Source: JANWXD01 sp037446115 (lineage in GTDB: Bacteria > Acidobacteriota > Terriglobia > Bryobacterales > Bryobacteraceae). From it: a stretch of DNA of 64,000 nt. The stretch covers positions 1-64,000 of the forward strand of contig JBBIJF010000012.1 of NCBI GenBank assembly GCA_037446115.1, written 5' to 3'. The first letter of the stretch is position 1. Every line of letters starts with the position of its first letter. The notes under the pieces were generated by a model. It did no database searches. It saw only the letters and a list, made by a program, of their open reading frames with translations, and was not told where the DNA came from. This document shows positions 51,086-60,283 of the stretch, in pieces. The translations under genes were made by a program, and so were the position numbers.

Positions 51086-51097
51086 GCAAGCGCTTGC
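51086..51097. promoter_or_regulatory. LacI-family-type operator GCAAGCGCTTGC
   Basis: Perfect 12-bp palindrome with the AGCGCT centre seen in LacI/PurR/CcpA-type sites, 9 bases upstream of the -35 of the TonB receptor promoter, in the divergent region with the TPR gene. A related site sits at the GH127 start (56015-56026). Confidence 0.55.
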
Positions 51098-51204
51098 TTA
51101 AGGGTTTTGAGGCCGTGCGTTGCACTCGGTTCGGGCAATATTGGGGGCAGCGATCCCGGTTGAGGACCCCGCAGCCTTCCGTTGGGCAAACGCTTTCTAT
51201 CTCG

Positions 51205-52770
51205 TTGCGCGCGCAGCCGCTTCTCAAGGCCACGGTAGTCAGTTTTTCGGTGGCCATCGCCGTCGTTGTCGCTCAACAGCGCCCAAGCGTGCACCGAGAG
51301 GCCGCCGAGCGGATTCAGAGGGGCGACCCGCAGGGCGCCGTGGCTCTGCTCGAGCCTCATATCAAGGGCAACCCCACCGATCTCCGGGCCCAGACGCTTC
51401 TCGGGATGGCTCTTTCGGCGGCGGGACGCCTTTCGGAGGCCAACGAATCCTTTCGCCGAGTCCTGCAGGTGGACGCGCAGTTCGTACCCGCTTTGCAAGG
51501 TCTTGCGCTCAACGAGATCGCTTTGGGGCGCACGGCCGAAGCCCGGCACTATTTGGAACAGCTGCTGAGGATTGCCCCGACCAATCCGGTTGCGCATCTG
51601 GCCATGGGAGATCTGGCGTATGCCGGAAAAGATTTCCGGTCGGTGGTGGCTCACTACGACCGCAGCGGCGGACTGTTCAAGACGGACCCGCGCCGCCTGC
51701 TCAACTACGCCCATGCGCTTGCGGAGTCAAATCAACCGGACTCCGCCAGAGCTGCGCTTGGGGATCTGCCGGCGGAGGCCGAGGCGGCGGTCCAGTTCGA
51801 GGCCGGCCTGCTGCTGGCACGACTGGGAGATTATCCGGGCGCCGCCAGGCGGTTCGAAAGGGCTCGCGGCAACTATCCCGACCGCTACGCGGTGGAATAC
51901 AATCTGGCGCTGGCCTATGAGAAAGGCAATCAGCCGGCTGAGGCCGTTCGCGTCCTGGAGCATCTGGCCGGCTCCGGCCACAACAAAGCCGAGCTGTACA
52001 ACTTGCTGGGGCACGCCTATCGTGGCGCGGGCCGCATCCAGGAGGCCTACGAGGCATTTCGCAAGGCGGCGACGCTGGAGCCTGGGGATGAAGCAAACTA
52101 TCTCGATTTGATCGCGCTGTGCCTGGATCAGAACAATCCTGATTTGGCGTCGGAGATCGCCGACATCGGCCTGCGGCGCCGGCCTGACTCAGCCCGGCTT
52201 TGGATCCAGAAGGGCGTGGTTTACGCCTGGAAGGGACTGATGGAGCGGGCACGAGAGGCGTTCGCCAAGGCCGCAGAGCTGTCCAAGGAGATGGGGCTGG
52301 CGCACGTCGCTCTCGGGCTGACGCTCCTGCAGATGAACGAGAATGCGGCGGCGATCGAGCTGTTGCGCCAGCGGGCGCAGCAGGACGACTACCTTGCGCA
52401 ATGGTTCCTGGCGGAGGCTCTGTACCGGTCCGGAGCGCCCCCGGGCAGCGCCGAAGAGCAAGAGGCCATCCAAGCCCTGGAAAAGTCCGTGCGGAGCAAG
52501 CCGGACTTGGCTCCGTCACGGGCCTTGCTCGGAAAGCTGTTGTTCCGTCGCGGGGACCTCGAGGGTGCCGCCGCTCAATTGGAGCGGGCGCTGCGGATTG
52601 CGCCGGATGATGTGAGCGCCCTCTACCAGCTGGCGCAGCTCTACGCCAAAACAGGCGACGTGGCTCGTTCCCGGGAGCTGTTTGCACGCGTCAGCAAAAT
52701 GAAGGCAGACGAGCGAGAGCAGTTCACCGGCCAGGGTCTCGAGCAGATCCGCAGGCAGGGCGCGCGGTGA
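51205..52770 (+). CDS. Exported TPR-repeat protein
   Basis: About 521 residues, chosen to start at TTG 51205, in front of a signal-like segment (LLKATVVSFSVAIAVVVAQ). The rest is a series of tetratricopeptide repeats, about a dozen, with the A-G-x-A/F spacing (LGMALSAAGRLSEANESFRR, LGHAYRGAGRIQEAYEAFRK, LGKLLFRRGDLEGAAAQLER). TPR proteins scaffold other proteins. Its stop overlaps the CRTAC1 gene (GTGA), so they are translated together. Upstream starts at 51076 or 51115 cannot be excluded. Confidence 0.8.
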   Translation: MRAQPLLKATVVSFSVAIAVVVAQQRPSVHREAAERIQRGDPQGAVALLEPHIKGNPTDLRAQTLLGMALSAAGRLSEANESFRRVLQVDAQFVPALQGLALNEIALGRTAEARHYLEQLLRIAPTNPVAHLAMGDLAYAGKDFRSVVAHYDRSGGLFKTDPRRLLNYAHALAESNQPDSARAALGDLPAEAEAAVQFEAGLLLARLGDYPGAARRFERARGNYPDRYAVEYNLALAYEKGNQPAEAVRVLEHLAGSGHNKAELYNLLGHAYRGAGRIQEAYEAFRKAATLEPGDEANYLDLIALCLDQNNPDLASEIADIGLRRRPDSARLWIQKGVVYAWKGLMERAREAFAKAAELSKEMGLAHVALGLTLLQMNENAAAIELLRQRAQQDDYLAQWFLAEALYRSGAPPGSAEEQEAIQALEKSVRSKPDLAPSRALLGKLLFRRGDLEGAAAQLERALRIAPDDVSALYQLAQLYAKTGDVARSRELFARVSKMKADEREQFTGQGLEQIRRQGAR

Positions 52771-54497
52771 GAGCGGCGGCGATCGCGCTGGGGATTCTTT
52801 CGAGTCTGGGAATGGTCCTCTGGTCCGTTTCTCCGCCGGAGCCCGGCCCGACGGTGCGCTTCGCGGACGTTGCGGCGCGGGCCGGGATCACGTTCCGGCA
52901 CGACAATGCGGCTTCGCCGGAAAAATACCTGATCGAGACGATGGGCGGCGGCGCCGCCTGGATTGACTACGACGCGGATGGATTCCTCGATCTCTACCTG
53001 GTCAACAGTGCCGCGACCGAAGCATACCGGCCGGCCCGCCCGCTGCGCAGCGCACTGTACCGGAACAACGGCGATGGGACCTTCACGGACGTTACGCTTC
53101 CGGCGGGGGTCGCCGCCGAAGGATTGTTCGGCATGGGGGTGGCGGTGGGCGATTACGACAATGACGGACTTGCCGACTTGTACGTCGCCGGCTATGGAAA
53201 AGGAATCCTGTACCACAACGAGGGAAACGGTCGCTTCGCGGATCTGACGGCGAAGGCCGGAGTCGCAAACGCGGGCAAGTGGGGCTCGAGTGCCGCCTGG
53301 TGCGATTACGACCGGGACGGCCGGCTCGATCTTGTCATTGTCAACTACGTGGACTGGTCGGTTGCAAACAACTTGTACTGTGGGGAACGCCGGCCGGGAT
53401 ATCGGGCCTACTGCCATCCGAACAAGTTTCGCGGGCAAGCGCCCACGCTGTTTCGCAACCAGGGCGACGGGACTTTCAAGGACGTCAGCGCAGCGAGCGG
53501 CATCGGATCCAAGCCGGGCAACGGGCTGGGAGTGGTGTGTTTCGATTACGACCAGGACGGATGGACCGACCTCTTTTTCGCCAACGACAGCACGGAGAAT
53601 TTCTTGTATCGGAACCGGGGAGACGGAACGTTCGAAGAGATCGGGGCCGTGGCGGGCGTCGCCTGGGGCGAGAACGGGGAGATCGAAGCGGGGATGGGCG
53701 TGGATGTCGGAGACTACAACCGCGACGGGTGGCCGGACCTTTTCATTACTCATCTGGACCTGGAGCTGAACCGTTTATACCGGCACCACGGCAAAGGAGG
53801 CTACGAGGACGCCACATTTCGGGACGGTCCGGGATACCAGACCTTTCACCTGAGCGGCTTCGGCGTTGGGTTTATCGATTTTGATAACGACGGCTGGCTG
53901 GACCTCTTTATAGCGAACGGCCATATTCTGGACAACATTCATCTGTACCATCCGAATACCACTTACGCCGAGCCGAAATTCGTCTACCGCAATGTGGAAG
54001 GGAAATTTGTGAACTTCACCTCCCGCCTGGGAGACGGCGTTCTCAGGCCGAGAGTAAGTCGGGCGGCGGCGTTTGCCGACTATGACAACGACGGAGACCT
54101 GGACGTGGCCGTAAACAACAACGGTCAGGAAGCCGAGCTGTTACGGAACGACGGGGGCAACCGAAACCACTGGCTCCAGCTCCATCTCATCGGCACGCGG
54201 TCCAACCGTGACGCGGTGGGCGCGCGGGTGTTACTCTGGGCGGACGGGCAGCGGTGGGTGGCCGAAAAGGTAGGGGGTAGGAGCTATCAGGCCGCGCACG
54301 ATCCGCGACTGCACTTCGGGCTGGGGAAGCGGGAAACGGTCGAGCGGGTGGAGATCTTGTGGCCGAGCGGAGCCCGGGATGTGATCGAAGGCCTCCGGGT
54401 GAACCAAGTCGTTGCTGTGAAGGAGGGCGCAGGCCGCGTTCCTGTTGCGGTGCCACAACTGCGCCTGCGGAGCGCAAAGGCCGACGACGGGCCATGA
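52767..54497 (+). CDS. Exported CRTAC1-type FG-GAP / ASPIC-UnbV protein, second copy
   Basis: 576 residues, GTG start overlapping the previous stop by 4 bp. Short signal segment (IALGILSSLGMVLWSVSPP), then repeated calcium-type blocks (IDYDADGFLDLYLVN, GDYDNDGLADLYVAGY, CDYDRDGRLDLVIVNY, FDYDQDGWTDLFFAND, FIDFDNDGWLDLFIANG). ASPIC/UnbV ending: GARVLLWADGQRWVAEK to VERVEILWPSGARDVIEG. Clearly related to the copy at 45840-47612 and interleaved between two TPR genes. Function unknown. Confidence 0.9.
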   Translation: MRAAAIALGILSSLGMVLWSVSPPEPGPTVRFADVAARAGITFRHDNAASPEKYLIETMGGGAAWIDYDADGFLDLYLVNSAATEAYRPARPLRSALYRNNGDGTFTDVTLPAGVAAEGLFGMGVAVGDYDNDGLADLYVAGYGKGILYHNEGNGRFADLTAKAGVANAGKWGSSAAWCDYDRDGRLDLVIVNYVDWSVANNLYCGERRPGYRAYCHPNKFRGQAPTLFRNQGDGTFKDVSAASGIGSKPGNGLGVVCFDYDQDGWTDLFFANDSTENFLYRNRGDGTFEEIGAVAGVAWGENGEIEAGMGVDVGDYNRDGWPDLFITHLDLELNRLYRHHGKGGYEDATFRDGPGYQTFHLSGFGVGFIDFDNDGWLDLFIANGHILDNIHLYHPNTTYAEPKFVYRNVEGKFVNFTSRLGDGVLRPRVSRAAAFADYDNDGDLDVAVNNNGQEAELLRNDGGNRNHWLQLHLIGTRSNRDAVGARVLLWADGQRWVAEKVGGRSYQAAHDPRLHFGLGKRETVERVEILWPSGARDVIEGLRVNQVVAVKEGAGRVPVAVPQLRLRSAKADDGP

Positions 54498-55939
54498 GGC
54501 GGCGGGCGCGGCTCGCATCGGCACTGCTGGTTTTCACCGGACTTCCGGCCCAGCAGTCTGCCCCGCAGGATCAAGGAGCCGCCTTCTACGACCGCGCCGG
54601 GTTGGCGGAAGCCCAGCGGGGGAACTGGGGGGGAGCCCTTGCCAACTTTCAAAAGGCCATCCAACTCGCTCCAGAGTTTGCGGAGGCACATTACCACCTT
54701 GCGGTCGTCTATGCACGGCTGGGCGATCGAGCGCAGGCGTTTAAGGCCTGCCAACAGGCGTTGCGGTTGCGGCCGGATTACCCTGAGGCGCTCTACATGT
54801 TTGCCGGCTCCTGTCACGAAGCGGGGGACGCCGAAGGCGCCGCAACCATTCTGAAGGCGCTGGTCGAGCGCCTGCCTGACTTTTCCGAGGCGCGATACAA
54901 CCTGGCTTTGGCTCTGAAGGATGCCAAGCAGCTGGAAGCTGCGGCCGAGCAGCTCAGGGCCGCCGCGGCTCTGGAGCCTCGCAATCCGAAGTACCGCATC
55001 GCGCTGGGGATTCTGCTGGCGGAGCAGCAGCGTACCGAGGAGGCAATCGAGGCTCTTGGCGAAGCCGCGCAGCTCGAGCCGGCCAATCCGGAGGCGCATT
55101 ACAACCTCGGCGTGGCTCTGGCGGCTGCCGGCCGGACGGCAGAAGCAGGCAAGCACTTCCGCGAGGCGATCCGGTTGAAGCCGGGGCATGCGGCAGCTCG
55201 CAGGGGACTGGGGCTGAGTCTGCTCCACGAGGGCGCCCTTGCCGCCTCCGAAGCTGAACTGCGCCAGGCCGCGGCCGTCGCGCCGCAGGACCCCGACAAC
55301 TGGAACAACCTCGGCATGGTGCATCTGCGCCAGAGGCGGTTTGATGACGCGATTGAGGTTCTCCAGCGTGCGGTCTCGTTGAATCCGCGGTTCATCAAAG
55401 CTTGGTCGAACCTTGCCCAGGCTTACCAGAGAGCGGGGCGGGTGGCGGAAGCGCGACGGGCGGCGGAGCGGGTTCGCGGGCTTCTGGCGGAGCAGCGAAA
55501 CCTCGGTCGGGCCATGATCCTGACCCAAACCGCCGCACAGCGCCTCGAATCCGGGGATACCCGGACCGCGATTGCGCAGTTGCGCGAAGCGATCGCGGCG
55601 AGTCCCGGCTTTGCCGATCCCTATGCCGAGCTCGGCAAGGCCTTGATGAGGGTGGCGCCAAAGTCGGAAGAACCAGTGGGGCTCCTCAGAAGGGCGGCGG
55701 AGCTGGACCCGGGGAAGGCCGAAATCCGGTACGCACTGGGGCGGGCTCTGTTGCAGCGCGGCCGGGCGAGCGAGGCGCTCACAGAACTCCAAGGCGCCCT
55801 CCGGTTGCGCCCGTGCTGGGCCCAAGCACGTCGCTTGCTGGCCGAAGTGCACGCCAAGCTGGGCCAGGCGGAGGCGGCGCGCTCGGAGCAGCAGCTGGCC
55901 AAGGCTTTGGAAGCTGCGGCGGTCTCCGGTGCGCGCTGA
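54494..55939 (+). CDS. Exported TPR-repeat protein, second copy
   Basis: 481 residues; ATG overlaps the preceding stop (ATGA). Signal segment RLASALLVFTGLPAQQS followed by about 12 TPR units (YDRAGLAEAQRGNWGGALAN, NLALALKDAKQLEAAAEQLR, NLGVALAAAGRTAEAGKHFR, NLGMVHLRQRRFDDAIEVLQ). With the two upstream genes it forms a TPR-CRTAC1-TPR operon that faces away from the TonB receptor-CRTAC1 operon. Confidence 0.85.
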   Translation: MRRRARLASALLVFTGLPAQQSAPQDQGAAFYDRAGLAEAQRGNWGGALANFQKAIQLAPEFAEAHYHLAVVYARLGDRAQAFKACQQALRLRPDYPEALYMFAGSCHEAGDAEGAATILKALVERLPDFSEARYNLALALKDAKQLEAAAEQLRAAAALEPRNPKYRIALGILLAEQQRTEEAIEALGEAAQLEPANPEAHYNLGVALAAAGRTAEAGKHFREAIRLKPGHAAARRGLGLSLLHEGALAASEAELRQAAAVAPQDPDNWNNLGMVHLRQRRFDDAIEVLQRAVSLNPRFIKAWSNLAQAYQRAGRVAEARRAAERVRGLLAEQRNLGRAMILTQTAAQRLESGDTRTAIAQLREAIAASPGFADPYAELGKALMRVAPKSEEPVGLLRRAAELDPGKAEIRYALGRALLQRGRASEALTELQGALRLRPCWAQARRLLAEVHAKLGQAEAARSEQQLAKALEAAAVSGAR

Positions 55940-55976
55940 GCGGTTGCGGGGGAATCTGTAAGCCTTACCCCACGGA

Positions 55977-56005
55977 TTGACAGCCGACGGGAGCCAGGAT
56001 AGAAT
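55977..56005 (+). promoter_or_regulatory. Near-consensus promoter of the GH127 gene
   Basis: TTGACA (55977-55982), 17 bases, TAGAAT (56000-56005): 11 of 12 consensus bases at ideal spacing. Transcription is predicted to begin at or next to the A of ATG 56013, giving a leaderless mRNA. Confidence 0.75.
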
Positions 56006-56012
56006 GCTGGCC

Positions 56013-58037
56013 ATGTTAGCGCTTACTCATTCCCGAACTCGGTGGATGCTTTGGGTGGCGCTCGCAGCAGCAGGGCCGGCGGGTGCGCAGACGCCGTGGC
56101 GCGACCAGGGAGTCATCCACACGCAACGCTCACCGTATGCCAAGCTCCGCAGCGTCCCGGTCCGCGCAGTCCGCATCGGCGAGGGCTTCTGGGAAACCCG
56201 ACGCCGGGTCAACGTCGAAACAAGCATCCCGACGATTTACCAGCTCATCGAAGAGCACGGCTACGTGGACAACTTCCGGCGGATCTCCAAGGGAAAACAG
56301 GTGCCCAAAAAAGGGCCGGTCTTCGCCGACACCGACACGTACAAGTGGCTGGAGGCGGTCGCATTCGTGCTGCAAAGCGAAAACCGTCCTGCGCTGCGAG
56401 CCACGGCCGAGCAGGCGATTGCCGAGGTGCTCGCCATTCAGGAGCCGAGCGGCTACCTCAACGCTCATTTCGTGGGAGACCTCGCCAAGCAGCGCCTGAT
56501 TCCGGAGACCATGGAATGGGGCCACGAGCTTTACAACCTCGGCCACTTTCTACAAGCGGCGGTCGCCTGGTACCGGGCCACGGGAGACCGCAGGTTGGTT
56601 GACGCCGGGGCACGGTTTGCGGATTACCTCATCCGCGACTTCGGGCCCGACAAGAAGCCCCTGCTGGCAGGTCACCCCGAGGTGGAAATGGCTTTGATCG
56701 AGCTGTACCGCACCACGGGGGACCGCCGCTACCTCGACCTTGCCGGGTACATCCTCGCAGGGGACCCGCGACTCAAGCGCCGACCGGACCGTGTCGTCTA
56801 CACCTTCAGCGGCACGCCTTTCTGGGAGCGCAAGCAGCTGGAGGGTCACTCGGTCCGCGCCATGTACGCTTGCAGCGGCGCCACGGACTACTATCTCGAA
56901 ACTGGCGACAAGCGCTACTGGGAGGCGCTCGAGCGTCTCTGGCAGGATCTGACGCGCCGCAAGATGTATATCACGGGCGGCGTGGGTTCGCGCTGGACTG
57001 GGGAAGCCTTCGGCGAAGCCTACGAGCTGCCGAACGCACGTTCGTACGCGGAAACCTGCGCCGCCATCGGCAATCTGATGTGGAACTGGCGCATGCTGGC
57101 GGCCAGCGGGGAAGCTCGTTTCGCGGACGTGCTGGAGCGTGCGCTCTACAACGCCATTGCGGTGGGAGTTTCGCTTGAGGGTACGCTTTACTGCTACCGC
57201 AATCCGCTCGAGTTCTCGGGTGTGCTCGAGCCGAGCTGGCAGTCGGCCACCGGGGCCGTCCGCAACCGCTGGTACGACGTGCTGTGCTGCCCGCCCAACA
57301 TTCAGCGCACCCTCGCTTCCTTACCCGGATATTTCTACAGCACCGCCGCCGACGGCATTTACGTGCACCTCTACCACAACTCCGAGCTGGACTGGCGGCT
57401 GGAGGACGGCACTCCGCTCCGCATCACGCAGAAGACCGGCTATCCGTGGGACGGCGATGTGACCTTGACGGTCTCACTGGCCAAGGCGGCCGAGTTCACA
57501 CTCTACGTACGCGTCCCGGGGTGGACCTCCGCCGCTTCGCTGGAAGTCAACGGCCAGCCGGCGGGCGCGCCGGTCCGTCCCGGCACCTACAGCGCACTCC
57601 GACGCCGATGGCAGCCGGGTGATATGGTCCGCCTCAGACTGGACGTCTCGCCGCGCTTGACCGTGTCCAACCCGCTCGTCAAAGAGAACGTGGGGAGGGT
57701 GGCGGTAGAGCGAGGACCGTTGGTCTACGCGCTAGAACGGCTGGATCAGCCGCCCCAGGTGCACTCGCTCGACGACGTGTCCCTCGATCTTTCGGCCGGG
57801 CGTTCTGCCTTTCGCGAAGAGTTCCGGAAGGATTTTCTCGGCGGCGTGGCTGTCTTGGACCACCCGGGCCTTGTGTACCGCGAACCGCTCGCCGGCGAGC
57901 CGCTGTATCGCCCGTTCGCGCCCGCGCGCGAGCGCCCCGCGGACAAGATCCAGCTGCGGTTCATTCCCTACTGCGTCATCGCCAACCGGGATATTAGTCC
58001 CATGACCGTGTGGGTCCGCTATCACGCAGGCGGGTAA
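56013..58037 (+). CDS. Glycoside hydrolase family 127 (beta-L-arabinofuranosidase-like), exported
   Basis: 674 residues starting at ATG 56013 (an ATG at 56004 lies inside the -10). The signal peptide is RTRWMLWVALAAAGPAGAQ. GH127 landmarks are present: HSVRAMYACSGATDYYLETG, KMYITGGVGSRWTGEAFGE with the glutamate of the metal/acid cluster, the glutamate-flanked YAETCAAIGNLMWNWRM (contains a metal-site Cys) and DVLCCPPNIQRTLASLPGYF, whose cysteine pair supplies the nucleophile. Known members remove L-arabinofuranose or related sugars from plant glycans. A LacI-type palindrome overlaps the first codons. Confidence 0.88.
   Translation: MLALTHSRTRWMLWVALAAAGPAGAQTPWRDQGVIHTQRSPYAKLRSVPVRAVRIGEGFWETRRRVNVETSIPTIYQLIEEHGYVDNFRRISKGKQVPKKGPVFADTDTYKWLEAVAFVLQSENRPALRATAEQAIAEVLAIQEPSGYLNAHFVGDLAKQRLIPETMEWGHELYNLGHFLQAAVAWYRATGDRRLVDAGARFADYLIRDFGPDKKPLLAGHPEVEMALIELYRTTGDRRYLDLAGYILAGDPRLKRRPDRVVYTFSGTPFWERKQLEGHSVRAMYACSGATDYYLETGDKRYWEALERLWQDLTRRKMYITGGVGSRWTGEAFGEAYELPNARSYAETCAAIGNLMWNWRMLAASGEARFADVLERALYNAIAVGVSLEGTLYCYRNPLEFSGVLEPSWQSATGAVRNRWYDVLCCPPNIQRTLASLPGYFYSTAADGIYVHLYHNSELDWRLEDGTPLRITQKTGYPWDGDVTLTVSLAKAAEFTLYVRVPGWTSAASLEVNGQPAGAPVRPGTYSALRRRWQPGDMVRLRLDVSPRLTVSNPLVKENVGRVAVERGPLVYALERLDQPPQVHSLDDVSLDLSAGRSAFREEFRKDFLGGVAVLDHPGLVYREPLAGEPLYRPFAPARERPADKIQLRFIPYCVIANRDISPMTVWVRYHAGG
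56015..56026. promoter_or_regulatory. LacI-type operator-like site at the GH127 transcription start
   Basis: GTTAGCGCTTAC: centre AGCGCT, five of six base pairs symmetrical. It covers about +3 to +14 of the predicted transcript, a classical repressor position. Shares AGCGCTT and a final C with the palindrome at 51086-51097. Confidence 0.4.
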
Positions 58038-58083
58038 GTTTTTCCCTCCGGTGGAAACAACTGCCGGGTTAGGGGATTCGTAA

Positions 58084-58104
58084 ACCCTGGGAAGTCTTCA
58101 GGGT
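58084..58104. repeat. Short hairpin ACCCTG/CAGGGT between GH127 and the coiled-coil gene
   Basis: 6-bp arms around nine bases in the 110-bp gap. No T-run follows, so it is not a standard terminator. Confidence 0.25.
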
Positions 58105-58147
58105 CGTCCCATTGGCATCCGGCTTGCTGTGGCAAGGTGGGGGAAGC

Positions 58148-59008
58148 ATGTACGAACCGGAAGCGAATTACCGCCACGGGGAAAACGGCCCGGTGCTGTC
58201 ACGAAAGATGCTCGTTGCCGCCGCGCTGGGCTCGCTTGCCGTGATTGCGCTTGCCGCCTCTGCGCTGGGCCTGTCGCTGCGGCAGCGCAGCGAGCTCAGG
58301 GAAGTAGTGAAAGGTCACGAGCAGGTGGCGGCGGCTCTCGAGCGGATCCGCGTGCAACTCGATACGGTCTCCAACCAGCTCGCGGCCGCGCAGAGCGCCC
58401 CGGAGCCCGCTCGCCGCATCCCTGCGCGGCCCTCATCGGCGCCCGCTCGCCGGCCGTCTCCGTCACCGCATCCCAAGCCGGCGCCCTCCGAGGATCCGCG
58501 CTGGAGGAATCTGGAGACCCGCTTGTCGGAGCAGCAGAAAGAAATTGCCGGCACGCGGGAGGCCGTGACCAAGACGCGCCAGGAGCTGGAAGCGTCGCTG
58601 GCCTCGGCACGAGACGAACTCAGCGGCAGGATCGCGAAGACGCATGAAGAGGTGGAAGCTCTGCGGAAGCTCGGCGAGCGCAACTACTACGAGTTCACGG
58701 TCCCCAAATCCAAGCAGTTCCACCGCGTCGGGCCTTTGAGCCTGGCGCTCCGCAAGACCAACGTCAAGAGACAAACCTACGAAGTGGAACTGATCGTGGA
58801 CGATTACAAGCTCAAGAAAAAGGACGTCAACCTCTATGAGCCCGTGCTCATCCACCTGGCGGATCGGCCGCAGCCTCTGGAGCTGGTGGTGAATCGCATC
58901 GGCAAGAACGAGGCGCAGGGATATCTCAGCGAGCCCAGGTTCAAGACGTCCGAGCTCGCGACTCGCACGCCCCTGAATCCAGTGACGCCTCCGCCGCCTT
59001 CGCCCTGA
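58148..59008 (+). CDS. Membrane-anchored coiled-coil protein of unknown function
   Basis: 286 residues. One membrane helix (MLVAAALGSLAVIALAASALG, residues about 20-40), a coiled-coil with heptads (ELREVVKGHEQVAAALERIR), a Pro/Ala/Ser-rich linker, a second coiled-coil (LSEQQKEIAGTREAVTKTRQ), and a C-terminal beta-rich domain (FHRVGPLSLALRKTNVKRQT and YEVELIVDDYKLKKKDVNL). The domain recurs in Acidobacteriota; no function is known to me. GGTGGGGGAAGC precedes ATG 58148. Confidence 0.72.
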   Translation: MYEPEANYRHGENGPVLSRKMLVAAALGSLAVIALAASALGLSLRQRSELREVVKGHEQVAAALERIRVQLDTVSNQLAAAQSAPEPARRIPARPSSAPARRPSPSPHPKPAPSEDPRWRNLETRLSEQQKEIAGTREAVTKTRQELEASLASARDELSGRIAKTHEEVEALRKLGERNYYEFTVPKSKQFHRVGPLSLALRKTNVKRQTYEVELIVDDYKLKKKDVNLYEPVLIHLADRPQPLELVVNRIGKNEAQGYLSEPRFKTSELATRTPLNPVTPPPPSP

Positions 59009-59026
59009 AGCCGCACGGGGCGCTGC

Positions 59027-60283
59027 CTACCCCAGGCGCACGCCCGGGTTGTCGCCGTACTCGATCCGGGCCTCGCGCCCTGCGTTCAGGATCGAGAGCC
59101 GTCCGGCTTCGATCACCAGCTCGTTGTAGTAGCTGTTTGCCGGCGTCGCCATGATCCCGGCGTGGTCGTACTCTTTCAGCAGTGCCTGCCGCCGCGCCAG
59201 CGCCCGCTCCTCCGGCAGGCCTGCCGTCTCCGTCTCCAGGCGGATGGCGGCCCTGACTATGTATTCCACCGAACGGTATCCGTAACCCACCGGTACCAGC
59301 CCGGGGCCGCCCAGATCAACATACTGGAAGTAGTCCGTGCTGGGTTCGGCATAGTAAGTGGAGCCGGGAGCGTCGTCTTTCTCGATATAGCAGTACTTGA
59401 TGCCGCGGTATTGATCGGAATGGGAAATCAGCCCGCCTTTGTCGTTGCCGGCGCAGTACAGGGTGAGCCCTTGCGTGTTGGTGCCGGGAGCTTCGTCAGG
59501 AAAGCCTAATGCATTCTGCACGTTCAGGCACGCCCCGTTGTTCCAGAGGATGCGCGCATCCGTCCACAGGAAGCCTTCCTTGCCGTTCGGATAGTGGTCC
59601 CGGATGCCGTAGACGCTCACTGCCACCGGCAACAGGCCGGTGATGAAATGGACCAAATCCACATAGTGGCAGCCGATGTAGGTGAAGGCATCCGAGTTCT
59701 CCACGGTACACCAGTTCTGGAAGTTCGAGTGGCGGTAATACCACTTTTCAAGCAGACAGGCCGTACCGAGGCGGAATTCGCCGAACTTGCCTTCGCGGTA
59801 ACGTCTGCGGGCCAGCAGCGCCCGGTCATCAAAGCGCTTGTGGTACTCCACGCCCACCAGCAGGCCCCGGCTGTAGGCCTCCTGCTCGATCTCGAGCGCC
59901 TGTGACGCCTTCAAGACCAGGGGCTTGACGGCACAGACGTGCTGGTTGCAGGACAGCGCCGTGAGGATGACCTCGTAGTGCAAGTGGTCCGGCACGGCGA
60001 CCACCACAAGATTGCGCGGGGGCATGGCGGCGATCACGCTGCGATAGAGCTCGGGGTGTGAGGCGTCCGGATCGGTGTCGAGCGGCGGCTGCGGCCGGAA
60101 GGAGTGGCCGGGAAACGCGCGCGCCAGCAGGGGTGATTCCCCCAGACGCCGGAGCGTCCGCGCGTGAGAAGCGCACACTGTGATCTCACCGATCCAGCCC
60201 AACCGCTGCATGTGGTACAGCGAAGGCAGCAGCTGGTCGTGAGTGATCATGCCGCCGCCGACGATGGTGACCTGCGGTTTCAT
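59027..60283 (-). CDS. Gfo/Idh/MocA-family oxidoreductase
   Basis: 418 residues. NAD(P)-binding start VTIVGGGMITHDQLLPSLY, VVAVPDHLHYEVILTALSCN and the family lysine in HVCAVKPLVLKASQAL (CVKP-like). The second domain contains FTYIGCHYVDLVHFITG, with the catalytic His near GCHYVDL. Substrate probably a sugar or inositol derivative. Its ATG overlaps the stop of the aminotransferase gene (60280-60283), so the pair acts together, perhaps on an amino sugar or inosamine. Confidence 0.87.
   Translation of the reverse strand: MKPQVTIVGGGMITHDQLLPSLYHMQRLGWIGEITVCASHARTLRRLGESPLLARAFPGHSFRPQPPLDTDPDASHPELYRSVIAAMPPRNLVVVAVPDHLHYEVILTALSCNQHVCAVKPLVLKASQALEIEQEAYSRGLLVGVEYHKRFDDRALLARRRYREGKFGEFRLGTACLLEKWYYRHSNFQNWCTVENSDAFTYIGCHYVDLVHFITGLLPVAVSVYGIRDHYPNGKEGFLWTDARILWNNGACLNVQNALGFPDEAPGTNTQGLTLYCAGNDKGGLISHSDQYRGIKYCYIEKDDAPGSTYYAEPSTDYFQYVDLGGPGLVPVGYGYRSVEYIVRAAIRLETETAGLPEERALARRQALLKEYDHAGIMATPANSYYNELVIEAGRLSILNAGREARIEYGDNPGVRLG

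Noticed and set aside
54287..56014. Open frame of 575 codons on the minus strand
   Set aside because: Antisense to the second TPR gene; no recognisable motif.
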